Positions 24,125 to 36,600 of a stretch of 64,000 nt of DNA are shown here, piece by piece; positions within the stretch are counted from its first letter, which is position 1; each line of letters begins with the position of its first letter. Origin of the DNA: Conchocele bisecta (lineage: Eukaryota > Mollusca > Bivalvia > Lucinida > Thyasiridae). The position numbers and the translations under genes were made by a program. The stretch covers positions 18,774,042 to 18,838,041 of the forward strand of contig CM055272.1 in NCBI GenBank assembly GCA_029237695.1. Direction: 5' to 3'. The notes beneath the pieces were generated by a model. The model was given only the letters and a program-made list of their open reading frames with translations, was not told where the DNA came from and searched no databases.

Positions 24125-25654
24125 ATTCAGCTGTGCCAACGTGTCTCGCGATTATGCACGAAAGTGTAAACACTTTTGTTTATGGGGGAGATATGTCGCG
24201 TGACACGTGCATTCTTGTATATTCCGGATTTACGTATAATTGTATATTTGTGATGTGTGGTACTGTGTTGTATTGTTGTGCGTATTATTGATTTCACATA
24301 CCTGTGATTCCACATACCTGTGATTTGGCATGTACAGTTGGCATGCATATACAATGTGCGTGTAATAACGGGGCTTATGTTGTATTGGTGGAAATACGTT
24401 TATGCGTGTCCTTTTTGTGGATTTAAATACACGTCCATTTTATGAGCAATGTTTTACTGATGTTACGCCATATTTGCCACATACTCTGCATGTGTGTGGC
24501 AGAGGACTCTTTCACTGCGTGTGCTGGATTCGCTAGTGAATCGACACCTTTTGGTATTACGGACGTCCACTATCCGTCCGCGTGTCAGTTGTTCACCAGA
24601 TAAGGGACCTTCTGTAGGTGAAGCCAGTATATGTTATGCTACGGGTTAGTGTTTCAGCATAGGCTGGTACTGGCCAACACGGATATATCAGATCCCATAC
24701 TGGTGATGCTTTGTGTCGTGATATTTCCGTAAATTACCACGATATTTGAGTTTAGTATGTGCTACACTCTCATTTGAGTGTACAGCCGTAGTACCGATAT
24801 GGACGGGTTTGGCGGGGCCAAATAGCGACCCTCGTATGTCGAGACCAGCCGAGTCCATTTCGCATTATGAGATCTGGGTCTATAGTGTGCAGATTTATGG
24901 TAGTGTGGGATATACCATGTTGGATGGGATTTATTCCGCGAGTGCTGTACACTAGTTTGGTTGGATTTATGGCGTGGGAACATATATGTATGCCAAATAT
25001 AACCCGCGGGTGAAATGGCAAAAGCCATGATTTTGTAATATTTACGCTGAGATGTCGAACTAGGTTTAAGCATATTCATTATTCCGTGCGTGGATTCGCT
25101 GGTGCGCATATAAGCGATGTCTCGCAATGTGTCGTTGGCACTCATATTTTCTGGTAGCAGAAGGATAGTCCTATATTTACCAGTGACACGGAGGATTTTG
25201 TTATGTACATACAACATTTTATTTCAGCTGTGATTTGTCTTTGTTCGATTCCCGTTTTAGTCCGTTGTGCAGCCTGTCTGTCCGTCTGTGCGTATTCGTC
25301 CAGTAATTGGAGGCTCATTTCATTTTGTAGCCTCTCGAGATCGCTCCAGCGAGCCACATTGGATGTTTTGGTCCACTCGTTGAGGGCAGACCCCATTCAG
25401 TGCAGAGTACCAGGTCGTCCGAGTGTCCTTACGTATGTCTGGCGCAGTGTGTGTAGCAGCTCCGGGTACAGGCCTGTATAAAGCAGTGTGTGATTGCTAC
25501 ATCGCTTTCAGCAGACAGTCACAGTTATCGATTAGTGAAGTGAAACACCATACACATATATCATCTTATTATACTACCACCGAGTTGAATGTCACCCATG
25601 TGAAACTTTTCCCAGCGTCTTAGCCAACGTGATAATCGCTATTTGTATTCTATC
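24125..25654 (+). other. Possible 3' LTR and flank of the Gypsy element; no gene
   Basis: A short G-rich stretch (GTATCGGGGTAG) precedes TGTGCCAACGTGTC at about 24130, which would suit a polypurine tract and LTR start. An AT-rich TTTAAATACACG near 24420 could be promoter-like. No second LTR exists in the window, so the LTR end cannot be set. CTGTCCGTCTG repeats occur near 25277. The ORFs here show no domain. Confidence 0.3.
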
Positions 25655-25855
25655 GGAACTTTACATCCGGTCTACCACTTCCGGTATTACAACCAATTGA
25701 TTTACCATGGATACTTTACATCCGGTCCACCACGTCCGGTTTGCTACAGTCGAGTGATACCATAGGAACTTTACATCTGGTCCACCACTTCCGGAAATAA
25801 CACTTCGCGACAGTCTACCTTTGGAACTTTACTTCCGGTACCAGCTTCCGGAACA
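25655..25855 (+). repeat. Four-unit imperfect tandem repeat, about 54-58 bp
   Basis: Units start GGAACTTTACATCCGGT (25655), GGATACTTTACATCCGGTCC (25709), GGAACTTTACATCTGGTCC (25765) and GGAACTTTACTTCCGGT (25823). Each carries a second CCGG shortly after (CACTTCCGG). Confidence 0.75.
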
Positions 25856-26654
25856 TTATCGTTGTTGACTACCATGTGATGTAACCACAGCCGGCTTTGA
25901 CTTTAACATTCAGACTTTGGAAATACATTGCATAGGCAATACATATGTATACTTTGATAGTGTATGGTAATACTCCTATCATGGCATATCATGGCTAAAG
26001 GACTTCAGTAAGACTACATATATTGTTTATTGATTAATCCACTTGAAGTTGGATTATAGCCATATTGTTGACTAGACCTCATACTGCGGGTGAGGCAGAC
26101 CTTGGGACCTTGATACTCAGGTTTTACCACTATCTATTGAGATACGCCAGCACTGGGGTAGCTCAGATGATTGTCATTTGTCCTCCAATGTTCGTTCTAC
26201 CATGTTGTACTTGTATGTTATTTCACTTTGATCAGCGATCATCAAGTTACTTGTGCATTCATACTATTGTCCACTACGGGACCATTGAGATACCACATAC
26301 TGAGTTTATTCGTCTATAGCTTTTAAGTTGCGTTAGAGTATAACAGTCGATTGGCTTACAACCTTGTAATTGAATAGTATCATGCACCGTACAGTGATGT
26401 TCGCATATCAATGTATCATGTATTCCTGCGTGTTCCCCATGTAATATAGTGTACATTATAAGTGATTAAGTGACTACGTGTCCTTATCTACTCTAGCCTA
26501 TCCCTTACACTTCAACTGCTTGTTACCACTTTTCGTTCGTCAGATCAAGCTATACTGGCCATAACCATGATAACGTCATAACATTGAAGTATACTTGGTT
26601 CTTATGATAATAGGGGAGACAATTTGTCTCGATCATTCCTGACCTTGGTAATGA
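25856..26654. other. Gene-free stretch with a partial foldback copy
   Basis: No gene is recognisable. Near 26497-26530 and 26590-26655 there are pieces of the 22395-22595 foldback element (CACTTCAACTGCTTG; TGAAGTATACTTGG; GGGGAGACAATTTGTCTC), the latter in the opposite orientation. Confidence 0.4.
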
Positions 26655-27142
26655 CCTTGACAGACGGTAAGACGGATGGGCGGGCAACGTGAACTCAATC
26701 TGTCCCCATCCCATCAAACAACTAGTTGCGGCAGCGGGTGAAGGACTGTCAACATGATTTGACATTTGACCTTGTTTTATAATTACAATGACAGAACACG
26801 AGCAACTGACGATCAATGATTCTGTAATCAACGCACCTTATGTCAACTGAATCTGAAGAGAAATGTGTGACACATCGTATCTTTTTTGCCGTTCCTGTAC
26901 AAACCGTAGAGTGTGTTCGCGCAACGCTGTATCATTGTATACACTTTCTTACGGAAACTCTAGAAAATGCCATAAAACATGTCATATCCTACATGTAGAG
27001 AGCTGAATTTTCGCGATCATTTAGACTGTATTTACTGGATACCAAAAATAGACAATAACACGTGCGTGTTAGCCAGAAAACGGCACTTTCATCACGTTCC
27101 ATCGATTCATCAAACGAATTATTCAGCAAATACATTGTTATT
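26655..27142. repeat. 490-bp dispersed repeat, copy B
   Basis: Same orientation and sequence as 19996-20495, with scattered substitutions and an 8-bp-scale difference near 27040 (ATATCGCCACC in copy A, ATACC here). Confidence 0.85.
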
Positions 27143-27394
27143 AGTATTGTGAGCGCAATCGTTGGACGGCATATTCATTTCTTGCGTCTGTAAATACCAG
27201 ATACATTGCTGATAATGCCCTGTCTGCTGTAACATATTTAATTAAACTGACACTTACCTGCTGTCGTCCCGCAACTCCATTTTGGGGACATGTCTGCACC
27301 GTATCACGGAAACTCTCCACCGTATCACAATTCCGACAGTGTATACTGTCATAATGGAAACGCCCATTCAACGTATTGCGTTCATATATATCAC

Positions 27395-27715
27395 AGTACA
27401 TTACTTTAGCCACGTTGGTATTCTTTTCCCCGCCCTCAATCCATTATAATTTTGATCTTAGTATAATCCCTCTAACTTTCTTTCCGTGTAAATCTTGTAA
27501 ATTGTCTTCGTTAGTGTTTAATTTATTTAAAATGTTTTCCGACATATTATTTGAATACTCTGCTTCAATTTATCTATTTATTCTATTAACCTTTTCTCCG
27601 TCGTTATATCTATTTTCTTTTCAATGGACGCATGTTTTATTGTTTCAATTCCTATTGTTCCTTTTATTATCTCCCATAGTGTGTTTGGATCATCGTTTTT
27701 GTTAAATTGCGCTAT
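27395..27715 (-). pseudogene. L1/Tx1-like LINE fragment (linker before RT)
   Basis: On the minus strand, NDDPNTLWEIIKGTIGIETI is followed by a lysine-rich stretch. After a frameshift comes ILRSK...WIEGGEKNT. This resembles the endonuclease-RT linker of L1/Tx1-like elements, where a W-x-E-G-E-K-N-T block precedes the RT. Several stops and frameshifts make it a relic. It lies antisense to, and unrelated to, the LINE that follows at 27860. Confidence 0.5.
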
Positions 27716-27788
27716 TTAAGTTATATTACGTTTGATCTATAATGTTTCTAATCACATTGACATTATATTGTGATATTGTAAATTTAAT

Positions 27789-27816
27789 AATATATATACA
27801 TATATATATATATAGT
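27789..27816. repeat. (AT)n microsatellite
   Basis: An ATATAT run with a CAT interruption, just upstream of the plus-strand LINE remnant. Confidence 0.9.
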
Positions 27817-27901
27817 GTTAAATGAATTTTGTATTCATGGCAAAGATATACTTCTGCCTTTATTTCAAAAGCATTAAACGTAGCATTTAATAAGGTTATT
27901 T

Positions 27902-29690
27902 CCCAGACACATGGTCAGATGGACATATAAATCCTCTTCATAAGAAAGGTAGCATAAACAATACAAATAATTACAGAGGAATAACATTATTAAGTAGGTA
28001 ATCTGTTTACACGAGTTTTAAATAATAGACTGACAGAATGGACCGAATAATATTATGTATACGTCGAGGCACAGGCAGGTTTTCGAAAAAAATATGAGCA
28101 CAATAGACCATATTTTTTTATTACATAGTCTAATTACGAACTATATTAATAATGGCTCAAAATTATTCTGTGCGTTCGTAGATTTTACGAAGGCCTTTGA
28201 TTATGTTGTTAGAGATAATTTGTGGTACAAACTTTTACATTTAGGTATTAGAGGCAACATGTTAAATGTTATTAAGTCAATATATAACAATGTTAAGACG
28301 AGAGTGAAATATAATAATCAGTTAAGTGATGAATTTTCATGTTGTCTTGGGGTACGTGAGGGTGAGTGTTTATCACCATTTGTATTTGCTATGTATATTA
28401 ACGATCTTGAAGATGAATTGTGTCAAAAAGGTTTAGACGGTGTAGATATAGAAATGGCAAAATTATTCCTATTGTTATATTCTGATGACATAATTATATT
28501 TTCTGAATCGTCGGAGGGTTTGCAAAATGGTTTAAATATTCTTTATGAATATTGTCAAAGATGGAAATTAACTGTTAATACTGAAAAAAACAAATTTATG
28601 ATTTTCCGCAAGGGTGGTAGACTACCTTTATATACACATTTTTATTACAATAACTCTGAAATAGAAAGTGTATCCAAGTTTTCTTATCTTGGAATTGTAT
28701 TTTCTACAGGCGGGTCTTTTGTGAACGCTTAAACTACATTAGCTGGGCAAGCGCGTAATGCTATGTTCAAATTAAACAAGTATCTGTATCAGTTCACGGA
28801 CCTCAAACCAAAGTACGTGTTAGATTTATTTGATAAGCTAGTGTTACCTTTTCTAAATTACGGAGGGGAAATTTGGGGATTTAGCCAAGCAAACCAGATT
28901 GAAAGAATACACTTACAGTTTTGTAAAAGGTTATTAGGTGTCAAACTATCAGCCCAAAATTATTTTATATATGGAGAGCTAGGACGGATATCTATACAGA
29001 CAAACATATTCTATAATATTATTAAGTATTGGTTTAAGGTAACTGGGGCGACAGATCGTAACTATATAAATGTTCTGTATAAAATGATATTGAATGATAT
29101 TACTGAAAGACCAAATAAAACTAACTGGGCGTTCCTTGTTAAAGCATTGTTATCTAGTCTTGGCTTTCATCATGTATGGTTGGCACAATGCGTTGGCGAT
29201 ATCAAGTATTTTTTAAGCATATTAAAGCAGAGGTTAACTGATAGTTTTATCCAAAACTGGAATTCCAGACTAATGGAATCTAGTAGAGCACTTTTTTACA
29301 GACAGTTTGCACAGTTTGAGTATCAGTCATATTTGGACATTTTCACAATTATACAATTTCGGGTTTCTTTTACAAAACTTAGAGTATCCTCACATATATT
29401 AGTTATAGAAACAGGAAGATGGCACAAGCCAAATAAAATACCCATTGAAAACAGAAAATGTAATCTATGTAACGTTTTAGATGATGAATATCCTGTTCTA
29501 TTTGAATGCGCTATGTACACTGATTTACGCTTGCAGTATGTAGACACATTTTACCGACAGCGCCCAAGTACATGTATGTTTAAAGGACTTAGTTTGATCA
29601 AGTCAAATAATCAAAGGAAAGCAAGAAACCTATGAACGTTCATTGTTAAATCATTTAAAAGGAGAGATGAAATATTGTCACATCTATAAT
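27902..29690 (+). pseudogene. LINE reverse transcriptase, nearly full length but broken
   Basis: The RT starts with WSDGHINPLHKKG and NNYRGITLLS (about 27908-27995) and shifts frame near 28000-28060. It continues as 28055-28732 with FVDFTKAFD, GVREGECLSP (usual form RQGE) and YSDD (usual form YADD; both Asp kept). A nonsense codon at about 28730-28732 separates the thumb region (28763-29635). A TGA near 29633-29635 removes the last residues, which read on to about 29687. The zinc-knuckle-like CNLCNV...FECAMY block is near 29460-29520. Confidence 0.85.
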
Positions 29691-29857
29691 GTATGTCAAT
29701 TTAACTGTTTATATACATTGATAGATATCCGCAGGCGAATTTGCAGTATGTGCGTATAGTTGACCAGTAGTGGAAATTTTCTTTCATAATTTGGCGATTG
29801 ACAACATTTCAACGTACCCTTTAAAGTGTATTCTGAATTTTCCATATAAATTACACA

Positions 29858-29862
<5 letters not shown>

Positions 29863-29902
<40 letters not shown>
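29863..29902. repeat. (CT)n microsatellite in LINE 3' UTR
   Basis: A CT run matching, in complement, the GA run of the sister LINE copy at 20676-20725. Confidence 0.95.
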
Positions 29903-29903
<1 letters not shown>

Positions 29904-30080
29904 CCTCGCTTTGTAACTTTGTATTTACAAAAATGATATTTAGTGTATGCATACACTACTTTTCATGTCCACTGTCTGTCATCTTGCTTGCATTGTCATG
30001 TTGCTTGTATGTTTATTAATTACTATTGTGCTCAAGAGCCAGCATGGCTTAAGCAATAAACGATTATTCTAAATTCTATA

Positions 30081-30423
30081 TAATGTATCGTTGTCGCGCC
30101 TGCTTTAGCAGAAGCGCGACTATAGTCTGCCATTAACATAACATTGACCTTTTTTTTAACCTCACATATTTGCGGAAACACTTTGCAATGTTTTTAATCT
30201 CAAAAAGTTTCAACCTTGCCCTTTTTCGTGTTTTTAGCATGAACTTCTCTGGCGGTTTTTGAGATGCTTACTTTAGCACATGCGTATGGTTATGTTACGG
30301 TCAAATGCCTCAGCAGGCGCGACAGCGCTTCCGTGGCGGAATTCTTGTTTTTTAAAGTATTTATATATTATGATAAAATTAGTTAATACTATCTTTATCT
30401 CATTCTGCTGCCTTTTAATATAG
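30081..30423 (+). other. Spacer ending in an intron-like 3' splice site
   Basis: No gene is seen. The last 35 bases are pyrimidine-rich and end CTTTTAATATAG at 30423, a good acceptor for the exon that follows. Confidence 0.5.
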
Positions 30424-30899
30424 GAATAGCTGCTGGGAGTCATTATGACCAGACCGGTGGAACAACGACGTACACTTGCCTTCCGAAGGACCCGCTCTGG
30501 TGGAATGTCTACAGGGGGGGAAATGGATCGCCTCTCTATGGAGCCAAGAAACAAATTGTTGCTGCCCAAAGCAATGCAATATTTGGTAAATAGCTCGAAG
30601 ACCAAGACGTACCGTGCATCGTCTGTGAAGCGACTGGGCGGGGAAGCAAGATATTGGTCCCGACTCGGAACGTCTGCTACCCCGGCTGGCATCTCGAGTA
30701 TGCCGGTTATCTGATGATGGAGCGTTATAATCACCACCGCACATAACTTATCTGTATGGATGGTGACCCGAAGACGGTGCAAGGCGAATCAAGCAATGCC
30801 GATGGTGCCGTGTTGTATCTAGTAGTGGCATGGGGTCAGATTGCCAATCCTCCATATGATCCCGATAATGAACTCACGTGTGCTGTGTGCACCAAATAA
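30424..30899 (+). pseudogene. Terminal exon, short-chain-collagen-C4-like C-terminal domain, two nonsense codons
   Basis: A single frame from 30426 to the stop at 30897-30899 encodes a Cys-containing domain seen at the C-terminus of secreted invertebrate proteins often named short-chain collagen C4-like. Hallmarks visible here are YTCLP, DVPCIVC, CYPGWHLEYAG, YLMMERYNH, a later CMDGDP segment, ADGAVLYLV and LTCAVCTK. The exon follows a pyrimidine-rich acceptor. TAG at 30591-30593 and TAA at 30744-30746 interrupt it, with no indel, so inactivation looks recent, or these are assembly errors. No collagen Gly-X-Y exon is visible upstream. Binding or matrix function is known only loosely for the family. 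Confidence 0.7.
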
Positions 30900-30971
30900 T
30901 GCGACCCGCACAACCTCACAAATGGTCGTATACTTACTCGTGTATTTCTATCTCATTTCTGTGGTGGTTGT

Positions 30972-31314
30972 TTGGGAGCATGCGATGGATAATTTAACAA
31001 TCGGGGTTCATCCTTATCGGAATCCCGACCGGAGACCTGGTTCGGCACTCAGATACGCGTTTGCCATTCTTGCATGTGAGCGTTGAATCTGGTTATACCC
31101 CTTATATGAGTAAAACAATTATTCATGATCCTATTACTGTTAGGGGAAGGGGCCAAGTGACTTTGTTTGGTGTGGTAGTGGCCTGGCGTCAGGTTATTCT
31201 AATTTCAGGGCTGAACATATCCAACCCCAATGTATCAGGTTAAATACCGGATCGAACCTGTTGGCCCGGCCTTAAATTACCTTAGCTGTTGATAGGCCGT
31301 CAAACACCAGTATA
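30972..31314 (+). mobile_element. SINE copy (sense +)
   Basis: It runs from GGGAGCATGCGATGG through GGGGTTCATCC and TGAATCTGGTTATACCCC to TAGCTGTTGATAGGCCGTCA. It is the sense counterpart of the minus copies at 146-542 and 51226-51616. Confidence 0.65.
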
Positions 31315-31580
31315 TCAAATCTATTGTATTTCAATGTATTAGTATCAGCTTTGTTTTGTTTTATAAATATGCCAAATTATGTAAAGTCATGAATAACCTG
31401 GCAATTTCTGGACCGATTTTCAAAATCTAACTTTTGTTTTATTAGTTATGTCATTATCAGTCCTTACGGTTATGTTTCAGAGGTGATTTCCAAAACTGTT
31501 CGTTTTCGGCTCAGCCACTATCCGCCGTCATTTTGAGTCGACCCATATTGACGGGTTTGACAGGAAATATTGTTCACATC

Positions 31581-31610
31581 ACATATTGGATTTTTAAAAA
31601 TCCAATATGT
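31581..31610. repeat. Perfect 30-bp palindrome
   Basis: ACATATTGGATTTTT is followed directly by its reverse complement AAAAATCCAATATGT. Confidence 0.95.
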
Positions 31611-31845
31611 CAACAATAACCTATTTATAGTTCAGCCAAATTTTACCATGTATCTCCCATCCTAGTTTTGATTTTCCACTTCCTGTCGAACAATTACTGA
31701 TTAAATCTGTTAACATGTAACGTATTGGTGTTAAATCTTGCAATATGTGAAATAAGTGGAGCACGATACTGGCCAGTGATTGGCTTAGAAGGTAGGGGAA
31801 CTATAAGCAAGAGCCCATATTACCTGTCAAACCCGTAAATATGTA

Positions 31846-31929
31846 ATAGTTATAGTTCACATATTTAATTTTTAATAAATTAATTTCGTAGCGAGCGCTA
31901 GAAAAATTCAATATATGAACTATAACTAA
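31846..31929. mobile_element. Short MITE
   Basis: Left end TAGTTATAGTTCACATATTT and right end AATATATGAACTATAACTA are imperfect inverted repeats around AATTTCGTAGCGAGCGC. A half copy lies at 4815-4862. Confidence 0.6.
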
Positions 31930-32638
31930 CATATTGTTTGCCACGCCCCATCGCGTACTCATGTTATGTTTCAACGGAGCTCCGCCCCCTATGCGCTTGC
32001 AAATCCCGATACTATTACGTGATAGGCGGTTTTACAACGAATCGATCATGTACACGCCATGACAAAATGCGCGTCACAGAAAATTACGTCACCAAGGTGG
32101 AACCTGTGGTTCTAAATATAAATGTGCAAGCATTGCATCATTTAATGATTAATTTAATAGATATTGACGAAAGCGTCGCAATATTAGATTTATTGAGACG
32201 AAATGCTGTGCTTTCATTGGTCGAGAAATTAGGGCAAACAATAAAGTATACGAGCTAGCCCATGTGATTGTGTACCTAAGAGCATGTGCGATATCTCATG
32301 AAAAATATAGCCTATATACAACATTTACGATATTGTCCGTCACTGACGTCGATAGTTGGCGAAATATTCATAACAGCGGAGTTCTGTTCTGCATTTGCTA
32401 TGAACATTTCGTTATCTAACAACGTCTTTTGCAGAAAATATCACAGTTTCTGTAAATATATTTCATAAAAAAAATATATATCACATATTTACGTGTCACT
32501 GTCTACACTACATGTACTAGTGGCTCCAGCTATGACACCAAATTGGACCACTCGGTCACTCTTCGTCGCGTCTCTGTCTGACCCGAACGTCTTTAGCAGC
32601 AACCTGCAATATCGACGTGTTGTACAACTTAGTATACA

Positions 32639-33121
32639 GTGAAACCACTCTAAACCTGACACCCTGGCAGGTACTCAGGGTGTCCGGTTTAGAGAGGTTT
32701 CACTGTAAATCAGGCATGATCGTTATAAACCCTATATAGTTGTGTGCTACGCAATTACATACACACAGTATCGCCAGAGATCACCAAGAAACTCATCAAA
32801 ATAAGATGACAGGTGTTTTCTTGTTGTCCGGTTTGTTGGAATTTAACGGCCTATCAACAGCTAAGGTAATTTAAGGCCGGGTCAATGTGCTTAGTACTAA
32901 ATCCCATATATTACCTGTACAAAGGGGGTGGGGGGGGGGGGAATCCCACATTAAGAACTGAATATTTACTCCAAGGTAACAAAAGAGAAAAAGATAAAAA
33001 CGTACCTGAGGGCCAAACAAGGAAATCGTGATTCCTATAAGAAGGAACCCCTACTGTAAATTTACGCCTTCGCGTTCGCCCGACCAACCACCCACGGTGT
33101 CCGGTTTAGAGAGGTTCCACT
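32639..33121. mobile_element. CAGTG-TIR MITE with nested SINE, second copy
   Basis: It starts with a 68-bp hairpin (CAGTGAAACCACTCTAAACC to GTTTAGAGAGGTTTCACTG, 32639-32706) and ends GTTTAGAGAGGTTCCACTG at about 33120. A SINE (minus sense, 32833-33092) splits it. GTCCGGTTT stands on both sides of the SINE. Confidence 0.65.
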
Positions 33122-33682
33122 GTACATGCGTCTTCATGCTGCGCTAACGCTTTCACACCCAAATAACTATTCAAGGCCGGGACAACGGGTTCAATCCCGT
33201 ATTGAAATATATTTCACCGCTGAAATTAGAATAACCTGACACGGTGCCATTTCCAAACCACACCAAGGTTATTTTTGCACCTTCCCCACAAAAGTAAAAG
33301 TAATATGACTATGAATAATAATATATATTACTCATATAAGGTGTATAAGGTGTAACCAGATTCAACTCTCACTGAAGTATGCACATGGTGCTGATAACGT
33401 GCAGGCGGCTTCACACCTACACCAGTGACTACATGTGCATGTACCACCGCTACAGAACAGAGTACAGTAGGTGGACAGAAGTAATTGCCCACCCATTGAA
33501 ATCCCATACACTTGCATGTATTTCTAATTGTGCTTGTTATCATGTTACTTCAAATATAAATTAAAGAGCTTAATGAAATAAAATGCATTGAGTAGCCAAT
33601 ATATTTGTGCAGAATTGGATGTATATGTGTATTCAATATTCAAAGTAGTCCACCAGATGCATGCATTTAAACATATTAGGCC
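33122..33682. repeat. Duplicate of the 570-610 plus 3690-4195 flank
   Basis: It matches the left edge of the window without the LINE: TGCGTCTTCATGCTGCGCT and ACCCAAATAACTATTCAA are followed directly by GGCCGGGACAACGGG. A SINE fragment is at 33170-33380. Confidence 0.6.
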
Positions 33683-36600
33683 GTCAGCCGGAAATGGAAA
33701 CCCTCCTCCCCTGTGGGATTTTTGCAGACATATTTTTTCTGAAACTACATTCAATTACGACTTCCATGCCGTATGTCTGCGCCCTGTTACCCACTGGATG
33801 AATGCTTGGCACCATTTTGTTGTATACCACACTCAGACTTTTCGCAATTGTGAAAAATCACATTTTTCATTCGAAATCGACTGTTTTTTATCCTTAGAAA
33901 CAACTGATATGGCAGTTTTGTATGTTTTCTGATGTGTTCATAACTATACAATGGAATAATGTTCAAATAAATAATATCTGCTAATTCAAATGAAGAGTTG
34001 TGCACGTTTTGTTACCACACCCACTGAATATCAATGGCAAAACGCCTACCTTAATAACTCCATAAAAGTATGGTACTTTTGTATTTTCTTCGTGTCAATG
34101 GTACCTAGTAGTGTTCATTAGACATGTTAATTGCGGTATGCCTATTATCTGATGTCTGCAGTCTATGATACAATGTTAAATACAAAGTATATTTCACCAT
34201 ACCCCACCCACACATTTTACAATGGGAATTTTTACATGTAATGAATTAAATTTGTTATACACTGTTACTTACTTATAAATTGTTAAATGCGTATGCAACT
34301 ACTTAGACACTACTGATAGATATCCGTGCGCACTTCAGATACAGTGTGTCAGAGTGTTCGTTCGTCTCTCCGTCCGCTTCGCATTGTCTTAGTCTTGGTA
34401 ACAACTACGCTATATGTCTCATTATGCAAATCTCTCTCGGTGTCTATTAATTGTATCAATGGTACTTGTACTTACTAGTGCTTTCAATATATAGTGAATG
34501 CCAATATTCTGATTACATAATGTTTACAGCAGATGATGCAATGTTGAAACAAAGTAGTTTTAACTATATATTCCCCACCCACTGAATTTACAATGACCAT
34601 TGTACATGTACTAATTGTTCTTACATTATACTCTGCCAGATACTTTTAAAGGTTCATGTGAACGTGTAGCTACTAACACATGTATACATGTATGTGGCTG
34701 TGACTGGAGAAATGGGGTTTATGACCAGTGTAGTGAAACACCCATCATGCTTCTAACAAGCATAATATATCGTTATCAGGGTACAGGAGTGTGCTATTTG
34801 ATAAGAAGCCACACTGGTCGCAAATCCCGTGAGCCCCATTCCTCCGTAACATTCACATATTAGTTATCCACACACATTTCAGATACAGAATGAATGTCTG
34901 TTCGTCTCTCTATATGTCCAGCTGTTGACATGCCTTTACACACCATTAAGTAAAATATATATATATATATAAATATAAGTATTACTGTCAATAGTATAGG
35001 TCGTAGGTACTAATTTGCAAATTGGATATAGAAAATATACATTTTCCAACATGCGAAATGGATGATTTGTAGCACATATTACTCCATGTATGACCTAGTA
35101 AATACTATAATACAGAACATTAAGACAGCTGTAAATAATACGAGCAAGCTAAGCCGGAGTAAAACTGGACAAATATATTGTTATACACTTTCAAGATGAC
35201 AGCCAGCAAGTAAATGAGTTTGTGTGACATAAAAATAAAATTAGGTAGCAGAGCCTATGAAACAGATACATCCCGGTTCCACATAATGTGCACACTATTT
35301 ATCGTGCATTCCAATCATATTCCCTCACCACATTCCGAGTCATCAGCGGGAACAGGATTCAAATGTGTAGTTGGCACCTGTACTTATACAATCATGTATA
35401 TATAGTAAAATTGTATACATGTAACTTGTATAACTACTGAAATACAGTATGTGTCATACGAGAACGTGTGTATGGCCGTCATAAATTACCAGTGTAAGTG
35501 CACACCAGTGCATGCATCATGTCTATTGCCTAATACATGCAGGTATATTGCTACATTAGTCTGATTTGAGAGGAACCCATGACGATAGTGTATTTTTTAA
35601 GTGAGGCTTTGTAAGTAAATATTTAACCATGATTTCATATTAGTGACATTTGATAACCTGTAAGGTTGATATACCATTTCATAATGTTCATATAAACAAA
35701 GACATTGAAGGTGCATGATCTTTTTAAAAGCATGCATATGCTCTTCAAATATATCCACTATATTCATATAGCTGTTATGTATACATACATAAACTATTTT
35801 GTCCAATATGTTTTAACATTCGGTGTTCTTAATTATAGCACACGTGTTATTCTACACCTGTTGAGTCAAATTACCAATATTTACTATACATACAAACGAA
35901 TATTAGCATGTATGTAGTCGGTAAAAGCGATTCCGGGGTATTCAAACATCAATCTAGTCCAGTTTAAGAAGTATGTACATCTACCACGCGTAGCCACACA
36001 CACTCATAGGACCATCAATATGAATTTAAATCCCCATGAATGATAACGTATCTCCATGATGGCATATTATGCAATGTATCAAAATGTTCATCTAAACAAT
36101 ATCACATAGCCTCTATCGAGACACATTACATTTTGGATTTTATTATGCAATTAAACTATTATCTACATGGCATTCTAACTATTTACACAGGCGGTAAGGA
36201 TTATGGAAGGCGTTTTCTGCCGCATTGTACCACAGTTGTGTGTTTTGCGGGGTCGTCTGAATATATTTCTCTATTTGACAACAGGTAATGTCATTCTAAT
36301 GATCAAACAACTCTATACTCATTTACTATGTGTACATTTATGTATTGAATGCAGAATTATATTTCCATTGTACCTGTTTAGCACATACATATCACACGTA
36401 GCTTGTAGTTAATAGACACGTTTTTGCCTCCATATACCCCTATATGGCATTGAATCCGCATAACAATCCCTATGGTTCTCTTTCAAATTTATTACACCGC
36501 TGATGGACAATCATATTTCATTACTAGAGCAACCAGAGACATGTATTCGAGTACATTGCATGGACTAGCAGAGTTTGGTGTCATCGCAAGATGCGGGACC

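Larger units (their letters stand above)
27860..30080 (+). mobile_element. 5'-truncated non-LTR retrotransposon, copy B (plus)
   Basis: This is the same family as 20507-22127 in opposite orientation, but longer. The 3' UTR carries a CT run (29863-29902), and the end reads GCAATAAACGATTATTC with a polyadenylation-like AATAAA near 30055. No endonuclease domain precedes the RT. Without a phylogeny the clade is left as Jockey/CR1-like. Confidence 0.8.
31315..32638. other. Gene-free region with two small inverted-repeat elements
   Basis: It includes a perfect 30-bp palindrome (31581-31610) and a small MITE (31846-31929). CG-containing AT-rich sequence from 32000 to 32500 shows only short ORFs without motifs. 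Confidence 0.4.

Noticed and set aside
27141..27413. 90-codon minus ORF next to the 490-bp repeat
   Set aside because: It straddles a repeat boundary and LINE relic. It has several Cys residues but no recognisable domain.
29696..29956. 86-codon ORF with an Arg-Glu run
   Set aside because: It is produced by the CT microsatellite in a LINE 3' UTR.
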